This document shows, in pieces, positions 50,097 through 59,720 of a stretch of 64,000 nt of DNA. The translations under genes and the position numbers were made by a program. The notes under the pieces are model-generated. The model was not told the DNA's origin, did not search any database, and saw only the letters and a program-made list of their open reading frames with translations. Each line of letters opens with the position of its first letter. The first letter of the stretch is position 1. The stretch is from Scytonema hofmannii PCC 7110 (lineage in GTDB: Bacteria > Cyanobacteriota > Cyanobacteriia > Cyanobacteriales > Nostocaceae): the NCBI RefSeq assembly GCF_000346485.2, contig NZ_KQ976354.1, forward strand, positions 7,790,211 to 7,854,210, in the 5' to 3' direction.

Positions 50097-51107
50097 CTAT
50101 TGTGAGGCAACCCAATCATTTATTTTAAAGTCAGACCGGGTTAATTTTTGTGAAACTAAAAACTGTTTGGTTCCTTCTAGAAGTGCCAGCCCTTGTTTTG
50201 GGAATGGTTCTTCTGGAAATTGCTTTATAGGAAAAGAAGCTTTGACTATATCGACTGAGTATCCTGATACTTGGGAATGAAATTGGTAATATGCTTCTGG
50301 ATTTGCTTTAATACTTTTGACTGAAGCAAGTTTTACTTGATTCCAAGTTTGAGGTAGTTTAGGATACTGAGTCAAAAAAGCTTCTGTTGCCACAGTTACA
50401 CTTGTTCCCCGTAAATCTGGATGCTTGCTCGCTTCATCAATGACAGGAAAACCTTTTGAACTTAACAATGGACCTGTACCTGTGGATGCTGCGATCGCTG
50501 CAACATCACCTCTTTGTAGTGCAGCTTGGGCTTCATTGGGCAATAAATGAACCACTGTGACTTGATTTTGAAGACCTGTCTTTTGTAACAGTCCCATCAA
50601 ATAGCGATGCATATACGAACCTTTTGAGGTCGCTACTTTTTGTCCTTTGAGTTCCGCTACAGAACGGACACCATTTTTCTTCGCCAGCAACCAAGCATTC
50701 ATCCCTACCTGTTCTTGACTGATTAAACGGGTAGGCATACCGTTAGCTTTGGCAACGAGTGCAGGTGTATCGCCGTAGATACCGACATCCAATTGTCCCG
50801 CTACCAAGGCTTCATTCAGGTTGGGACCGTTAGGAAAACTGAATGTCTTTACTTCTGTAATTCCCAGTTTCCGCAATTCAGGTAAGAGTTTACCTTGTTG
50901 AATTGCCCAACCTGTGGGGCCTGTTGGAATTTTAGCGTTGTTAATACTGATAATACCTAAACGCAAAGTAGTTGTCTTAGCTGCTCCTTGTTTGTTGTAA
51001 GTTGTTGACGGAGCGATTTGACTAGAACTACGACCTGCACTGGTAAGTAAAACAACAGAGACAGTCAGAATAGATAGTATAGGGAGTTGATTTCGCCGCT
51101 TTTTCAT
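50097..51107 (-). CDS. ABC-transporter substrate-binding protein, SsuA/NMT1-like
   Basis: 336 residues from the ATG at 51107, whose ATGA overlaps the ferredoxin stop. Signal segment ILSILTVSVVLLTSAG. The body is a type II binding-protein fold of the nitrate/sulfonate/taurine group: LRKLGITEVKTFSFPNGPNL, NEALVAGQLDVGIYGDTPAL, KGSYMHRYLMGLLQKTG. It is clearly divergent from the two other binding proteins in this window (GDTPAL where they read GESPPI/GETPPI), so a different ligand is likely. Translationally coupled to the ferredoxin upstream. Confidence 0.88.
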   Translation of the reverse strand: MKKRRNQLPILSILTVSVVLLTSAGRSSSQIAPSTTYNKQGAAKTTTLRLGIISINNAKIPTGPTGWAIQQGKLLPELRKLGITEVKTFSFPNGPNLNEALVAGQLDVGIYGDTPALVAKANGMPTRLISQEQVGMNAWLLAKKNGVRSVAELKGQKVATSKGSYMHRYLMGLLQKTGLQNQVTVVHLLPNEAQAALQRGDVAAIAASTGTGPLLSSKGFPVIDEASKHPDLRGTSVTVATEAFLTQYPKLPQTWNQVKLASVKSIKANPEAYYQFHSQVSGYSVDIVKASFPIKQFPEEPFPKQGLALLEGTKQFLVSQKLTRSDFKINDWVASQ

Positions 51108-51436
51108 GACTTCATAGCTTTGAGCAATTGATAAGTGGAATCTTGTTTTGCTGTGTTTGTGTTTCCGCGTCCCCAACCAATGTTTCGACGGTAACTACCT
51201 AAAAGTTCAGTTTCCTTAAGGGATTCTTCGTCTATGGCTGTCAAAGGCTCAACCTGTGGTGCAACGTACAGAGCATCTACTGGACAGTACAATTCACACA
51301 TAAAACAGGTTTGACAGTCACTTTGTCTGGCAATAGTCGGTGGTGCATCGGGTACTTTGTCAAAGACATTTGTCGGGCATACGTTAACACAAATGTTGCA
51401 CTTAATACATCGAGATTCGCTTACTAATTCAATCAT
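51104..51436 (-). CDS. Ferredoxin with two 4Fe-4S clusters (AprB-like)
   Basis: 110 residues. Two cluster motifs, CIKCNICVNVCP and CQTCFMCELYCP, each C-x2-C-x2-C-x3-CP, in the first 55 residues, then a 55-residue tail (QVEPLTAIDEESLKETELLG, RRNIGWGRGNTN) that ends overlapping the next gene. The arrangement with the flavoprotein upstream resembles the alpha/beta pair of APS-reductase- or fumarate-reductase-like enzymes, so the ferredoxin probably passes electrons to that flavoprotein. Confidence 0.9.
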   Translation of the reverse strand: MIELVSESRCIKCNICVNVCPTNVFDKVPDAPPTIARQSDCQTCFMCELYCPVDALYVAPQVEPLTAIDEESLKETELLGSYRRNIGWGRGNTNTAKQDSTYQLLKAMKS

Positions 51437-51455
51437 GTGAATTTTGGATTTTGGA

Positions 51456-51563
51456 TTCTCGTTCCCAGGCGGAGCCTGGGAATGCCTTTCCTAGAGGCTC
51501 CGCCTCCCATCTTTCGCAAAGCAGAGTCTTGCAGTATACATTCCCAGGTAGAACCACCGGAAC
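51456..51563. repeat. Dispersed GGAGGCTGGGAA-type repeat
   Basis: CTCGTTCCCAGGCGGAGCCTGGGAATG and GGCTCCGCCTCC, a palindrome-rich sequence found also at about 1975-2035 (CATTCCCAGACGGAGGCTGGGAACG). It separates the ferredoxin gene from the flavoprotein gene by 179 bases. Confidence 0.8.
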
Positions 51564-51615
51564 GAGGTGAACGAGATCAAACTTCTTCCTTCTTTCTCCT
51601 TTCTTCTTCCTTCGT

Positions 51616-53208
51616 TCAAGCTGCTTTCACCCAAACACGATCCAAACCCCCACTAATAAAATAGTGCTGCTGGTTTTCATCTAGTTCTGGATAGTCTGCA
51701 TATTTGTGCATCCCACGTGTTTCTTTACGTTCCAAGGCACTGCTATACATCCATCTTGCAGTGGCTACCATTGCAGCGGATTCTCTAACTCGGAGAATGT
51801 TGTCATCATCTGCAACACTTGTGCGAATTTCTTGCCAAAGATGATTTAATCTCTGTAATGATTCGGTTAATCCTGTTTTGTTGCGGAAATAATTGCGATC
51901 GTAGGGGAAAACTTCTGCTTGAGTCGCTTGAATAATTTCTTCAGTATTAAGTCGGCGTTGACTACCGTTGGTAAATCCAGCTTGACCCACAGCCTCAACT
52001 TGTCTTTGATTTGCTTTTTCACCTAAATTACGAGCAGATTCAGCAGCAGATTGTCCAGCCCAGTATCCTGAAGAGATTGCCCAAGCAGCATTATGGCTAC
52101 CACCACCTGTAAAGCCGCCACAGATAAGTTCTCGTGTTGCTGCATCTCCAGCAGCATAGAGTCCAGAGACAGAAGTTGCACAAGTATCATCAACAATCCG
52201 GATTCCACCTGTACCGCGTACAGTTCCTTCCAATCGGAGTGTGACAGGAAAGCGTTGTGTAAAAGGATCGATACCAGCACGGTCAAAAGGTAAAAAGAAG
52301 TTGGGTTGTGCTAGACGCATATGCGCCCGCATTTCTTCAGAAGCTTTATCTATAATGGCGTAAACAGGTTGCGTTAACAACGTTTTGGCAATAACGGAAC
52401 GTCCTCTTTGTGACCCCGCACCTGGTATGGGAGTGCCATCTTCGTAGGTAAATGTTGCCCAGTTGTAAAATAAGGTTTTGGTGACAGAAGAAAAGGCAGG
52501 TGCAATGCCATAGGCGTTGGAAAACTCCATACCTGACATTTGAGCACCTGCTTCACCTGCCATCAGGTATCCATCCCCTGTTAACACATTGCACCCTAAA
52601 GCTTTACTTAAAAAAGCACAGCCTCCAGTTGCAATGATGACTGCGTGCGATCGCACAATCCATTTTTTCCCCGTCTCACGGTTGATTCCTGTTGCACCCG
52701 CGACACTACCCTCTCCGTCTACTAAAAGTTGTAACGCTGGACTGCGATCTAAAATTTCCACCCCTACCCGTCTGATTTGTTTTCGCATCAGGCGCATATA
52801 CTCTGGTCCTTGAAGACTACGCCTGTAAGATCTACCCTCATCATCAACAGGAAACGGATAACCCCAATCCGCTAAGAGGTTAACGTTTGCATAAGTTTGG
52901 TCCAGTACTCGCTGCATCCAGTTACGGCTGGACAAAAATCCCCCTAAAGCCTCTCGACTCGCCATTGCAGCTTCCCGACTTTCAGGCTCTGGTGGCACAT
53001 ACCACACACCGTTACCTGATGCTGCTGCACAACCACTTGTACCACAGTAGCCTTTATCTACTAAAACAACCCTTGCACCAACAGATGCAGCACTCCAAGC
53101 TGCCCAAGTACCAGCCGGTCCACCTCCTACGATCAACACATCCGCGTGCAAGTTCGGTTCAAATTCGGTGGTAGATGCTTCCCTTGACAATCGTAAATTC
53201 TTACTCAT
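51616..53208 (-). CDS. FAD-dependent oxidoreductase, AprA/fumarate-reductase-like
   Basis: 530 residues from the ATG at 53208. ADVLIVGGGPAGTWAAWSAA is the FAD dinucleotide fold at residues 23-42, followed by VVLVDKGYCGTSGCAAASG. The remaining blocks (HAVIIATGGCAFL, TGDGYLMAGEAGAQMSGMEF, VSGLYAAGDAA, GGFTGGGSHNAAWAISSG) and the C-terminal helical domain (ILRVRESAAMVATARWMYSSAL, ERKETRGMHKYADYP) are those of the succinate dehydrogenase/fumarate reductase flavoprotein superfamily. It heads an operon with a ferredoxin, a binding protein and a 2-hydroxyacid dehydrogenase. Substrate unknown; a link to sulfur or nitrogen organics is inferred. Confidence 0.87.
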   Translation of the reverse strand: MSKNLRLSREASTTEFEPNLHADVLIVGGGPAGTWAAWSAASVGARVVLVDKGYCGTSGCAAASGNGVWYVPPEPESREAAMASREALGGFLSSRNWMQRVLDQTYANVNLLADWGYPFPVDDEGRSYRRSLQGPEYMRLMRKQIRRVGVEILDRSPALQLLVDGEGSVAGATGINRETGKKWIVRSHAVIIATGGCAFLSKALGCNVLTGDGYLMAGEAGAQMSGMEFSNAYGIAPAFSSVTKTLFYNWATFTYEDGTPIPGAGSQRGRSVIAKTLLTQPVYAIIDKASEEMRAHMRLAQPNFFLPFDRAGIDPFTQRFPVTLRLEGTVRGTGGIRIVDDTCATSVSGLYAAGDAATRELICGGFTGGGSHNAAWAISSGYWAGQSAAESARNLGEKANQRQVEAVGQAGFTNGSQRRLNTEEIIQATQAEVFPYDRNYFRNKTGLTESLQRLNHLWQEIRTSVADDDNILRVRESAAMVATARWMYSSALERKETRGMHKYADYPELDENQQHYFISGGLDRVWVKAA

Positions 53209-53534
53209 CCAAAGCCTCTTCAATATTTTAAAACTTATCTACAAGTAGAGCTAGGTCAGATTCCTGACAACTTTTACGGCGCTGTTGGCGAATGATGGAT
53301 CTGATCCCTCACCTCGATCCGGTGGAGAGCGATCGGGAGAGGTGACATCTCTCATTCGCGACTTTGTATCTTTAAAGAAGTCGGGAATCTTGCAACCAAA
53401 ATTTTGACTCTTCAACAAATGTACGGTTACTTGGTAAATTTACAGTAATTTTGAGATACAAAAAAAGCTAGCACGATTTAATAAAAAAATCAAGGGCAGC
53501 TTTCTTGAGTAGAAATAATACCAACTTGCCTTAT
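53209..53534. other. Intergenic, 326 bases
   Basis: Upstream of the flavoprotein operon on the minus strand and past the 3' end of the aldo/keto reductase. It holds the nested palindrome at 53258-53391 and otherwise A+T-rich sequence. Confidence 0.55.
53258..53391. repeat. Nested palindrome inside a split hairpin repeat
   Basis: Arms AGATTCCTGACAACTTT (from 53258) and TTTAAAGAAGTCGGGAATCT (to 53391) belong to the AGATTCCCGACTTCTT family but are split by about 95 bases. Inside, three nested inverted pairs: GCGAATGA/TCATTCGC (53288, 53352), TCACCTC/GAGGTGA (53309, 53339), CGATC/GATCG (53315, 53331). Confidence 0.78.
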
Positions 53535-54575
53535 TTAGGGTGCTGGATTAGGGTAACGAGTATGAACAGCATCCAATTCGGCTATGATATCCTTGTCCAA
53601 TACTACATTTACGCTTTCTAAATTTTCTTTAAGTTGTTCCAACGTTGTTGCTCCAATAATAGTACTGGTGGCAAACCAACGACTGCGGACAAAGGATAAT
53701 GCTAGATGTGAAGGTTTTAGATTATATTTGTGGGCGATTTCTACATATGCTGCAACAGCTTCACTAACATTTGGTTTGAGATAACGCTGTCCAAAGCCAG
53801 GAAAAAGAGTCAGTCGTGTATCCTCCAGTGGTTTATTATGTACATATTTGCCAGATAATAAACCGAACCCCAATGCACTATAAGCTAACAAGCCAATATT
53901 TTCGCGATAACAAGCCTCTGCATGAGCGGAATCAAACACGCGGTTTAATAAATTGTAAGCATTTTGAATGGACACAACTTTAGGTAATCCCAATTGCTGT
54001 GCTGTACGACTGAACTCACAGACTCCCCACGGGGTTTCATTACTTAAGCCCAAGTAACGAATTTTCCCAGCTTTGATAACATCTGCGATCGCTTCTAATT
54101 GTTCTACGATTGGAATGGTGTGTCGTTCAAAAGTTGGATTATACTCTGTTTGACCAAACAGAGGAATATAGCGATCGGGCCAGTGAAATTGATATAAGTC
54201 AATATAGTCTGTTTGTAAGCGTTTAAGACTATCATCTACTGCTTGTTTGATATGAGCACGGTTAATTTTTAAATTTCCTTCCCGCACCCATTTAAATCCT
54301 CTTCCTGGACCTGCAATTTTTGTAGCAATAACAAGTCGATCGCGCTGTTGTTTTTTCAGCCATTCTCCGATATAAGCCTCTGTTCTTCCTTGTGTTTCAC
54401 CACGAGGTGGGACTGGGTACATCTCCGCCGTGTCAATAAAGTTGACTCCTTGAGTAGTAGCATAATCTAGTTGCTGATGAGCATCTTCAATAGTATTTTG
54501 CTGTCCAAATGTCATAGTTCCCAGACAAATTTCTGAAACCTTAAGGTCACTATTGGCAAGTTGATTGTATTTCAT
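53535..54575 (-). CDS. Aldo/keto reductase
   Basis: 346 residues of the AKR family: SEICLGTMTFG, NFIDTAEMYP (Asp and Tyr of the tetrad), VIATKIAGPGRG (Lys), DYIDLYQFHWPD (His), and the cofactor-binding RSRWFATSTIIGATTLEQLKENL. It uses NADPH to reduce aldehydes or ketones. Closest to the Tas/YghZ-like long-chain group. It lies 311 bases upstream of the flavoprotein operon on the same strand with a repeat between, so co-transcription is doubtful. Confidence 0.92.
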   Translation of the reverse strand: MKYNQLANSDLKVSEICLGTMTFGQQNTIEDAHQQLDYATTQGVNFIDTAEMYPVPPRGETQGRTEAYIGEWLKKQQRDRLVIATKIAGPGRGFKWVREGNLKINRAHIKQAVDDSLKRLQTDYIDLYQFHWPDRYIPLFGQTEYNPTFERHTIPIVEQLEAIADVIKAGKIRYLGLSNETPWGVCEFSRTAQQLGLPKVVSIQNAYNLLNRVFDSAHAEACYRENIGLLAYSALGFGLLSGKYVHNKPLEDTRLTLFPGFGQRYLKPNVSEAVAAYVEIAHKYNLKPSHLALSFVRSRWFATSTIIGATTLEQLKENLESVNVVLDKDIIAELDAVHTRYPNPAP

Positions 54576-55137
54576 GGTTCTTAAGTTATCTAACCTCGGT
54601 ACAAGTCTTTATCAATACTACTCGGAATGACGAACAGTTCAACCTACAGAGACGTTAGATGTAACGTCTCTACGGGAGTTTCCAATTTTGCGATTTGCAA
54701 GCTACCTGTCAGTATTAGATTTTCTATGATTTTTATATAAAACCACAAATTTTTATATTTTACTATAAACTTATAGATTTACCGGAGTTAATGTTTATTT
54801 TTTTACCTTAAACATCTATTGAATAGAAAATTAAGTATCTAGGTGGAAATAGAAATCATTATATTAAAAACTGTAAACACATTAGAAATCCTTACCAAGG
54901 ACAAATGACAAATGACAAATGACACTATAGCTTTAATTAACAAAAATTATAGAAAAATGTAATCAAAAATACTTTATTATCGGCAATTTTTGTGAAATGC
55001 TTCTATCTAACAGTAAAAATACTGTAATAAAATCAATTTACAGTAGTTTAATTTTGAACTAGTTGTTTTTGGTAAAATTGCAGCGTTGTAAGCAATGCCA
55101 ACCATAGTAGTGGTATGACTTGTGTAGCTATAACAAA
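54576..55137. other. Intergenic, 562 bases, with a hairpin and a heptamer array
   Basis: AGAGACGTTAGATGTAACGTCTCT hairpin near 54649-54672, (ACAAATG)n at 54899-54926, remainder very A+T-rich. It holds the divergent promoters of the aldo/keto reductase and porin operons. Confidence 0.7.
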
Positions 55138-56868
55138 ATGAAAAAAACTCTGTGGAATATATTGCTCACTCTACCAAGATTTTTAGTGCTACTTTTCGTA
55201 GTAGCTAATACAAAAGCCTTTGGACAAGAACCCACTTCAGAATCTCATCGAGATCTTCGTGTTGCAGAATTACTAGAACCAGTTGAGACAGAGAACCAGG
55301 AGTTAAAACCACAACAGAGCGATCGGTTCATCTCACAAAATTCACCTCAGATAATCCCTATTGAACCTGTAAAACCATCGTCAGAACCACCCGTCACATC
55401 TGTTTCTCAGCTTTCTGATGTACAACCAACGGACTGGGCATTTCAAGCACTCCAGTCCTTGGTTGAGCGCTATAGCTGTATTGTTGGATACCCAGATAGC
55501 CAGTATCGTGGCTATCGCGCTTTGACTCGCTATGAATTTGCGGCTGGGTTAAATGCGTGCCTAGACCAAGTTAACCAACTCATCGCTTCATCCACAGCAA
55601 ATCTAGTCACTCAAGAAGATTTAACAACTCTACAACGACTAAGTGAGGAATTTCGTCCAGAACTTGCTGAATTAGCAGGAAGATTAGACAACTTAGAAGC
55701 CAGGACAGCACAAGTCGAAGCGAATCGGTTTTCAACAACAACAAAACTAGTAGGTAATGTAATTTTCTTAGCAGCTGATGTTTTTGGCGATCGTGTCAAC
55801 AATACTCCAGCTGATGATACGGAGGATGATGCGAATGCCTTTTTTGCGTACCGCGCTCAGCTATCGTTTCAAACCAGTTTTAGTGGTAAAGACCAACTCA
55901 ATGCTGGATTACGAGCAGACAGTATCCCTAACTTGGGAGCCTCTACGGGAACAAACATGACTCGTTTTGCTGTAGATGGATCTGCTCTTTTCCCGGCGAA
56001 TGATTTGTATTTAGACAACTTGTACTATCGTTTTCCAATTGGTAGTAAAGTGAATGTTTGGGTAGGGACTCGGACAATTAATTTCCCAGTTTATGTTCCA
56101 ACGCTCAACCAGTTAAATGGAAACCCTACACAGGGTGGTTTCTCTCGATTTGGACAATTTAATCCAACAGTATACAGACCTGGATTTGATGGTGCAGGCG
56201 CTGCTGTAGCTTATAGGTTCAACGATCGACTACAACTACACCTGGCTTGGATTGCAGATGGCTTGGTTAGCAACCAACCGAATAATGGGATTTTCAATAA
56301 TAGTTCCCAAGCAGCGATCGCTCAACTTTCCATCACTCCTAATAAACAACTGGATTTAGGGCTAACTTATACCCGCAAATACTATCCTACAAATTCTGGT
56401 AATAATTTAACTGGCGGAACAGGTAGTGCTTTTGCGCGAAATCCTTTTGGGCAAAATGCCACAATATCCGATAATTTTGGACTGGAATTTAGCTGGAAAG
56501 TTAATCCACGCTTTACTTTCGGCGGATGGTTTGGTTACACTCAAGCAAATCAAGTAGATGGCGGTGATAATGATGCGAATATCATTAATTGTGCGCTTAC
56601 ATTTGCCTTTCCAGATTTGTTTTCCAAAGGAAATCTAGGTGGTATTACTATTGGTATTCCCCCAAAAGTGACTAGCAATGACTTCATAAGTGCTGGACAA
56701 CAACGAGAGGACCCTGACACATCTTTACACCTCGAAACTTTCTATACTTTTCGGATAAATAATAACGTCAGAGTGACTCCAATTATTTATCTGATTACCA
56801 AGCCAGAACATAATGATAACAATGACCCAATTTGGGTAGGTGTTCTTCGAACCAGTTTTGCTTTCTAA
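55138..56868 (+). CDS. SLH-domain OprB-family porin
   Basis: 576 residues from ATG at 55138 (the longer frame needs TTG). Signal peptide (LPRFLVLLFVVANTKAFG), SLH domain (VTSVSQLSDVQPTDWAFQAL, LVERYSCIVGYPDSQYRGYR, RYEFAAGLNACL), coiled coil (RLSEEFRPELAELAGRLDNLE) and a 16-strand-type barrel ending VGVLRTSFAF. It is followed 29 bases on by a substrate-binding protein, so this porin probably admits the same organic solute across the outer membrane. Clearly related to the porin at 14300-16222 but without its long linker. Confidence 0.92.
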   Translation: MKKTLWNILLTLPRFLVLLFVVANTKAFGQEPTSESHRDLRVAELLEPVETENQELKPQQSDRFISQNSPQIIPIEPVKPSSEPPVTSVSQLSDVQPTDWAFQALQSLVERYSCIVGYPDSQYRGYRALTRYEFAAGLNACLDQVNQLIASSTANLVTQEDLTTLQRLSEEFRPELAELAGRLDNLEARTAQVEANRFSTTTKLVGNVIFLAADVFGDRVNNTPADDTEDDANAFFAYRAQLSFQTSFSGKDQLNAGLRADSIPNLGASTGTNMTRFAVDGSALFPANDLYLDNLYYRFPIGSKVNVWVGTRTINFPVYVPTLNQLNGNPTQGGFSRFGQFNPTVYRPGFDGAGAAVAYRFNDRLQLHLAWIADGLVSNQPNNGIFNNSSQAAIAQLSITPNKQLDLGLTYTRKYYPTNSGNNLTGGTGSAFARNPFGQNATISDNFGLEFSWKVNPRFTFGGWFGYTQANQVDGGDNDANIINCALTFAFPDLFSKGNLGGITIGIPPKVTSNDFISAGQQREDPDTSLHLETFYTFRINNNVRVTPIIYLITKPEHNDNNDPIWVGVLRTSFAF

Positions 56869-56897
56869 ATAAAATTTTCAAGGAGTGGAGTTCTATC

Positions 56898-57986
56898 ATG
56901 AATTGGATTTGGCAGCAGTTAGAAACATGGTTATTATCACTAAAATCCCAATTCTTTAACAGGAAGCATCACACAAAACTATTTACGGGAGCATTTGTAG
57001 CGGGTGTGTGTCTCAGCTTGTTATTCGCAGATCATATACCCAATTCTACAAATTCTAATCTAGCCATTGCTGGTTCTGTTAGTAATAAAGCTAACGATAA
57101 AGCTTCTGTGGTCAGATTTGGTTATCAAAAATCAGCAATTTTATTAAAAGCAAAAGGTGTTTTAGAGAAACGACTAAAGCCAGAGGGAGTGAGTGTTGAG
57201 TGGATAGAGTTTCCAGCCGGACCTCAACTATTAGAAGCAATGAATGTCGGAAGTGTTGACTTTGGTCATACAGGAGAATCTCCGCCAATTTTTGCTCAAG
57301 CTGCGGGAGCTAGCCTAACTTATATAGCTGGTATTGCAGCCAGTCCAGCAGGTTCAGCCATCCTAGTTCCTAAAGACTCTCCTACCAAATCAATCGCTGA
57401 CCTAAAAGGCAAAAAAATTGCTTTTCAAAAAGGCTCTAGCGCTCATTATCTACTTTTGAAAATTCTAGAAAAAGCAGGATTGAAATACAGTGATATTCAA
57501 CCTGTGTATTTGCCACCAGCAGACGCCCGTGCTGCTTTTGTTCGAGGAAGTGTCAATGCGTGGGTAATTTGGGATCCCTTCTATGCAGCAGCAGAAAAAG
57601 ATGCCAATGTTCGAATTTTAATTGATGGCAAGAACATTACCAATCAGGGTGGGTATTATCTAGCGAGTCGCAAATTTGCTGATAATAATTCATCAACGAT
57701 TAAGGCAATACTGGAAGAAATTAAAAAGTTAGATGATTGGTCTAATAAGAATAAAGATGAGGTAGCAGCCACTCTTGCACCTGTTTTAAAAATAGATTTA
57801 GATGTCATGAAAAAGGCAACTCAGAGAAAAATCTTTGGAGTTGTACCGATAGATGGAAAGTTAATTGCAGCACAACAAAAAGTCGCTGATACCTTTTATC
57901 AGTTGAAACTCATACCTAAACAAATCAATGTGCGAAATGCCATGCTTACACCAGCACAATATGCTGCATTCTCACCTAAAAAATAA
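56898..57986 (+). CDS. Aliphatic-sulfonate-type substrate-binding protein (SsuA-like)
   Basis: 362 residues from the ATG at 56898, with GGAGTGGAG upstream. Membrane segment LFTGAFVAGVCLSLLFAD near residue 30, then the SsuA-type body: VVRFGYQKSAILLKAKG, VEWIEFPAGPQLLEAMNVGS, FGHTGESPPIFAQAAGA, KKIAFQKGSSAHYLLLKILE, YLPPADARAAFVRGSV and WVIWDPFYAAAE, the blocks that mark sulfonate binding proteins. It pairs with the porin just upstream. The N-terminal 30 residues before the membrane segment are longer than usual. Confidence 0.92.
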   Translation: MNWIWQQLETWLLSLKSQFFNRKHHTKLFTGAFVAGVCLSLLFADHIPNSTNSNLAIAGSVSNKANDKASVVRFGYQKSAILLKAKGVLEKRLKPEGVSVEWIEFPAGPQLLEAMNVGSVDFGHTGESPPIFAQAAGASLTYIAGIAASPAGSAILVPKDSPTKSIADLKGKKIAFQKGSSAHYLLLKILEKAGLKYSDIQPVYLPPADARAAFVRGSVNAWVIWDPFYAAAEKDANVRILIDGKNITNQGGYYLASRKFADNNSSTIKAILEEIKKLDDWSNKNKDEVAATLAPVLKIDLDVMKKATQRKIFGVVPIDGKLIAAQQKVADTFYQLKLIPKQINVRNAMLTPAQYAAFSPKK

Positions 57987-58786
57987 AGAGAAAGACTCAG
58001 ATCCCCGACTTCTTAAAGAAGTCGGGGATCTGGTTTCTCACGAATGATTTAGGACTGCTATAGGAATCATAAATGATTTCTGAAAATATCTCAGTACTGT
58101 AGGGTGGGCAATGCCCACCACAATCTTTATGTGTGCGGCATAGCCCTAACTACGTATATTTCAAAAATCAAATAGGAGTCTTATATAGTTGGTTAAAATT
58201 AAGTCCAAGTAAGGCTTTTTCAATCCAAAATCCAAAAATGGTATGTTTAATGGCTGTAAGATTTTTGGCTTCTTAATCGAATTTACCCCCCTTTATCCCC
58301 CCTTATAAAGGAAGGGAACACGAACTAAGTTTCTTCCCTTCTTAATAAAGGGGGAAACAGAATTTCCGGTTCCCGGACCTTTCCAAGGGGAGGGTTAGGG
58401 TGGGGTAAAATGTGTATACTGTAGCTTTAAAAAGGGGGCTATGCGTAAGTCCTATTCTTAAAGAAACTACGGTTCTGAATAGGGATTTAATTGAAAGTAA
58501 TCTTTTTTTACAAAAAATCCTTGCTTTTTTCATAAAACTGTGTAAGTATACTAAAAAATAAGTACGGCAAATACACAGATTAACCGTAAATTAAATTTCA
58601 AAGGACAACTTAACTATTACTCCATCACATTAGTGTGAAAGGCTCTTAGATTCCCTAGATTCCCGACTTCTCTAAGAAGTCAGGAATCTAACTAACCTAA
58701 CTCCAACAGGAAATCATTGATATCTATTTTTATTCATAAATAAGTTGATGTGATGATTGGAGGCTATTTATTCAGGAGGTTTTGAC
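57987..58786. other. Repeat-filled gap inside the transport locus
   Basis: 800 bases between the binding protein and the ABC ATPase, where a permease would be expected. It contains two AGATTCCCGACTTCTT palindromes (57998-58032, 58656-58690), a GGGTGGGCAATGCCCACC hairpin near 58101, several CCCCCTTTATCC/AAAGGGGG blocks at 58284-58440, and a GCGTAAGTCC repeat near 58443. No transporter-like frame on either strand. Confidence 0.8.
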
Positions 58787-59578
58787 ATGAAATCTGAACA
58801 CCGTGGAATGCATTTAAGACTTGAAGGGTTGAAAAAGTCCTTTGGAATCAAAACAGTTTTGCAGGGCATTAATTTAGATATATTGCCAGGAGAATTTGTC
58901 GCGATCGTTGGTCGCAGTGGCTGCGGTAAAAGTACAATGCTACGCCTGATTGCTGGACTAGATTTGCCAAGTGCAGGAGGTATTTTTTTAAACGGTCAAC
59001 AATCCCATCGGATTAGTCCAGATGTGCGAATGATGTTCCAGGATGCGCGTTTGTTACCTTGGCAACGGGTGCTGGCGAATGTGGAATTAGGCTTGTTGGG
59101 TTCCAATTCTAAAGTGTATGCACGGCAAACAGCTTTGCAAGTTTTGGATGCCGTAGGACTCCAAGACCGAGCCGACGAATGGCCTGCCGTCCTCTCTGGC
59201 GGACAACGGCAACGGGTAGCCTTAGCTAGAGCATTGGCAAGTCAGCCTTCGCTGATGCTGCTAGATGAACCATTAGGGGCTTTAGACGCTCTGACACGGA
59301 TAGAAATGCAGCAATTAATGGAGAGATTATGGCTTGAGCAAAAATTTACAGCACTATTAATTACTCATGATGTTGAGGAAGCAGTCGTCCTAGCAGACCG
59401 CGTTGTACTGATTGAAAACGGTCGAATCGAACTGGATGTTGAAATTTCTCTACCACGTCCCAGAGTCAGGGGAAATACCGTGTTTGCCCAGACAGTAGAC
59501 AAAATTTTACAGCGTGTGATGGGTAAGCAGAACGAAGAACACGAACTCGTCACAGAGCGACCATTGGTTCTAGGATAA
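58787..59578 (+). CDS. ABC-transporter ATPase, SsuB/TauB-like
   Basis: 263 residues from the ATG at 58787, preceded by AGGAGGTTTTGAC, a near-perfect ribosome site. Walker [10 protein letters not shown] at about 45-53, Q-loop [11 protein letters not shown], signature [15 protein letters not shown], Walker [17 protein letters not shown], switch THDVEEAV. The [10 protein letters not shown] block is typical for the sulfonate/nitrate/taurine subfamily. It should energise uptake by a permease not present in this window, shared with one or both SsuA-like proteins. Confidence 0.93.
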   Translation: MKSEHRGMHLRLEGLKKSFGIKTVLQGINLDILPGEFVAIVGRSGCGKSTMLRLIAGLDLPSAGGIFLNGQQSHRISPDVRMMFQDARLLPWQRVLANVELGLLGSNSKVYARQTALQVLDAVGLQDRADEWPAVLSGGQRQRVALARALASQPSLMLLDEPLGALDALTRIEMQQLMERLWLEQKFTALLITHDVEEAVVLADRVVLIENGRIELDVEISLPRPRVRGNTVFAQTVDKILQRVMGKQNEEHELVTERPLVLG

Positions 59579-59720
59579 AAACCCAGTTTCTACAAAAAAA
59601 CCTAGTAGTCCACTACATAAATTCTGATGGGTAAAACAATGTTCAACCTCATCTTCTCCTTCTCTTCCTCTGCGCCCTCTGCGCCTCTGCGGTTTTTTAT
59701 CTAACCCCTCAAATTCAATG

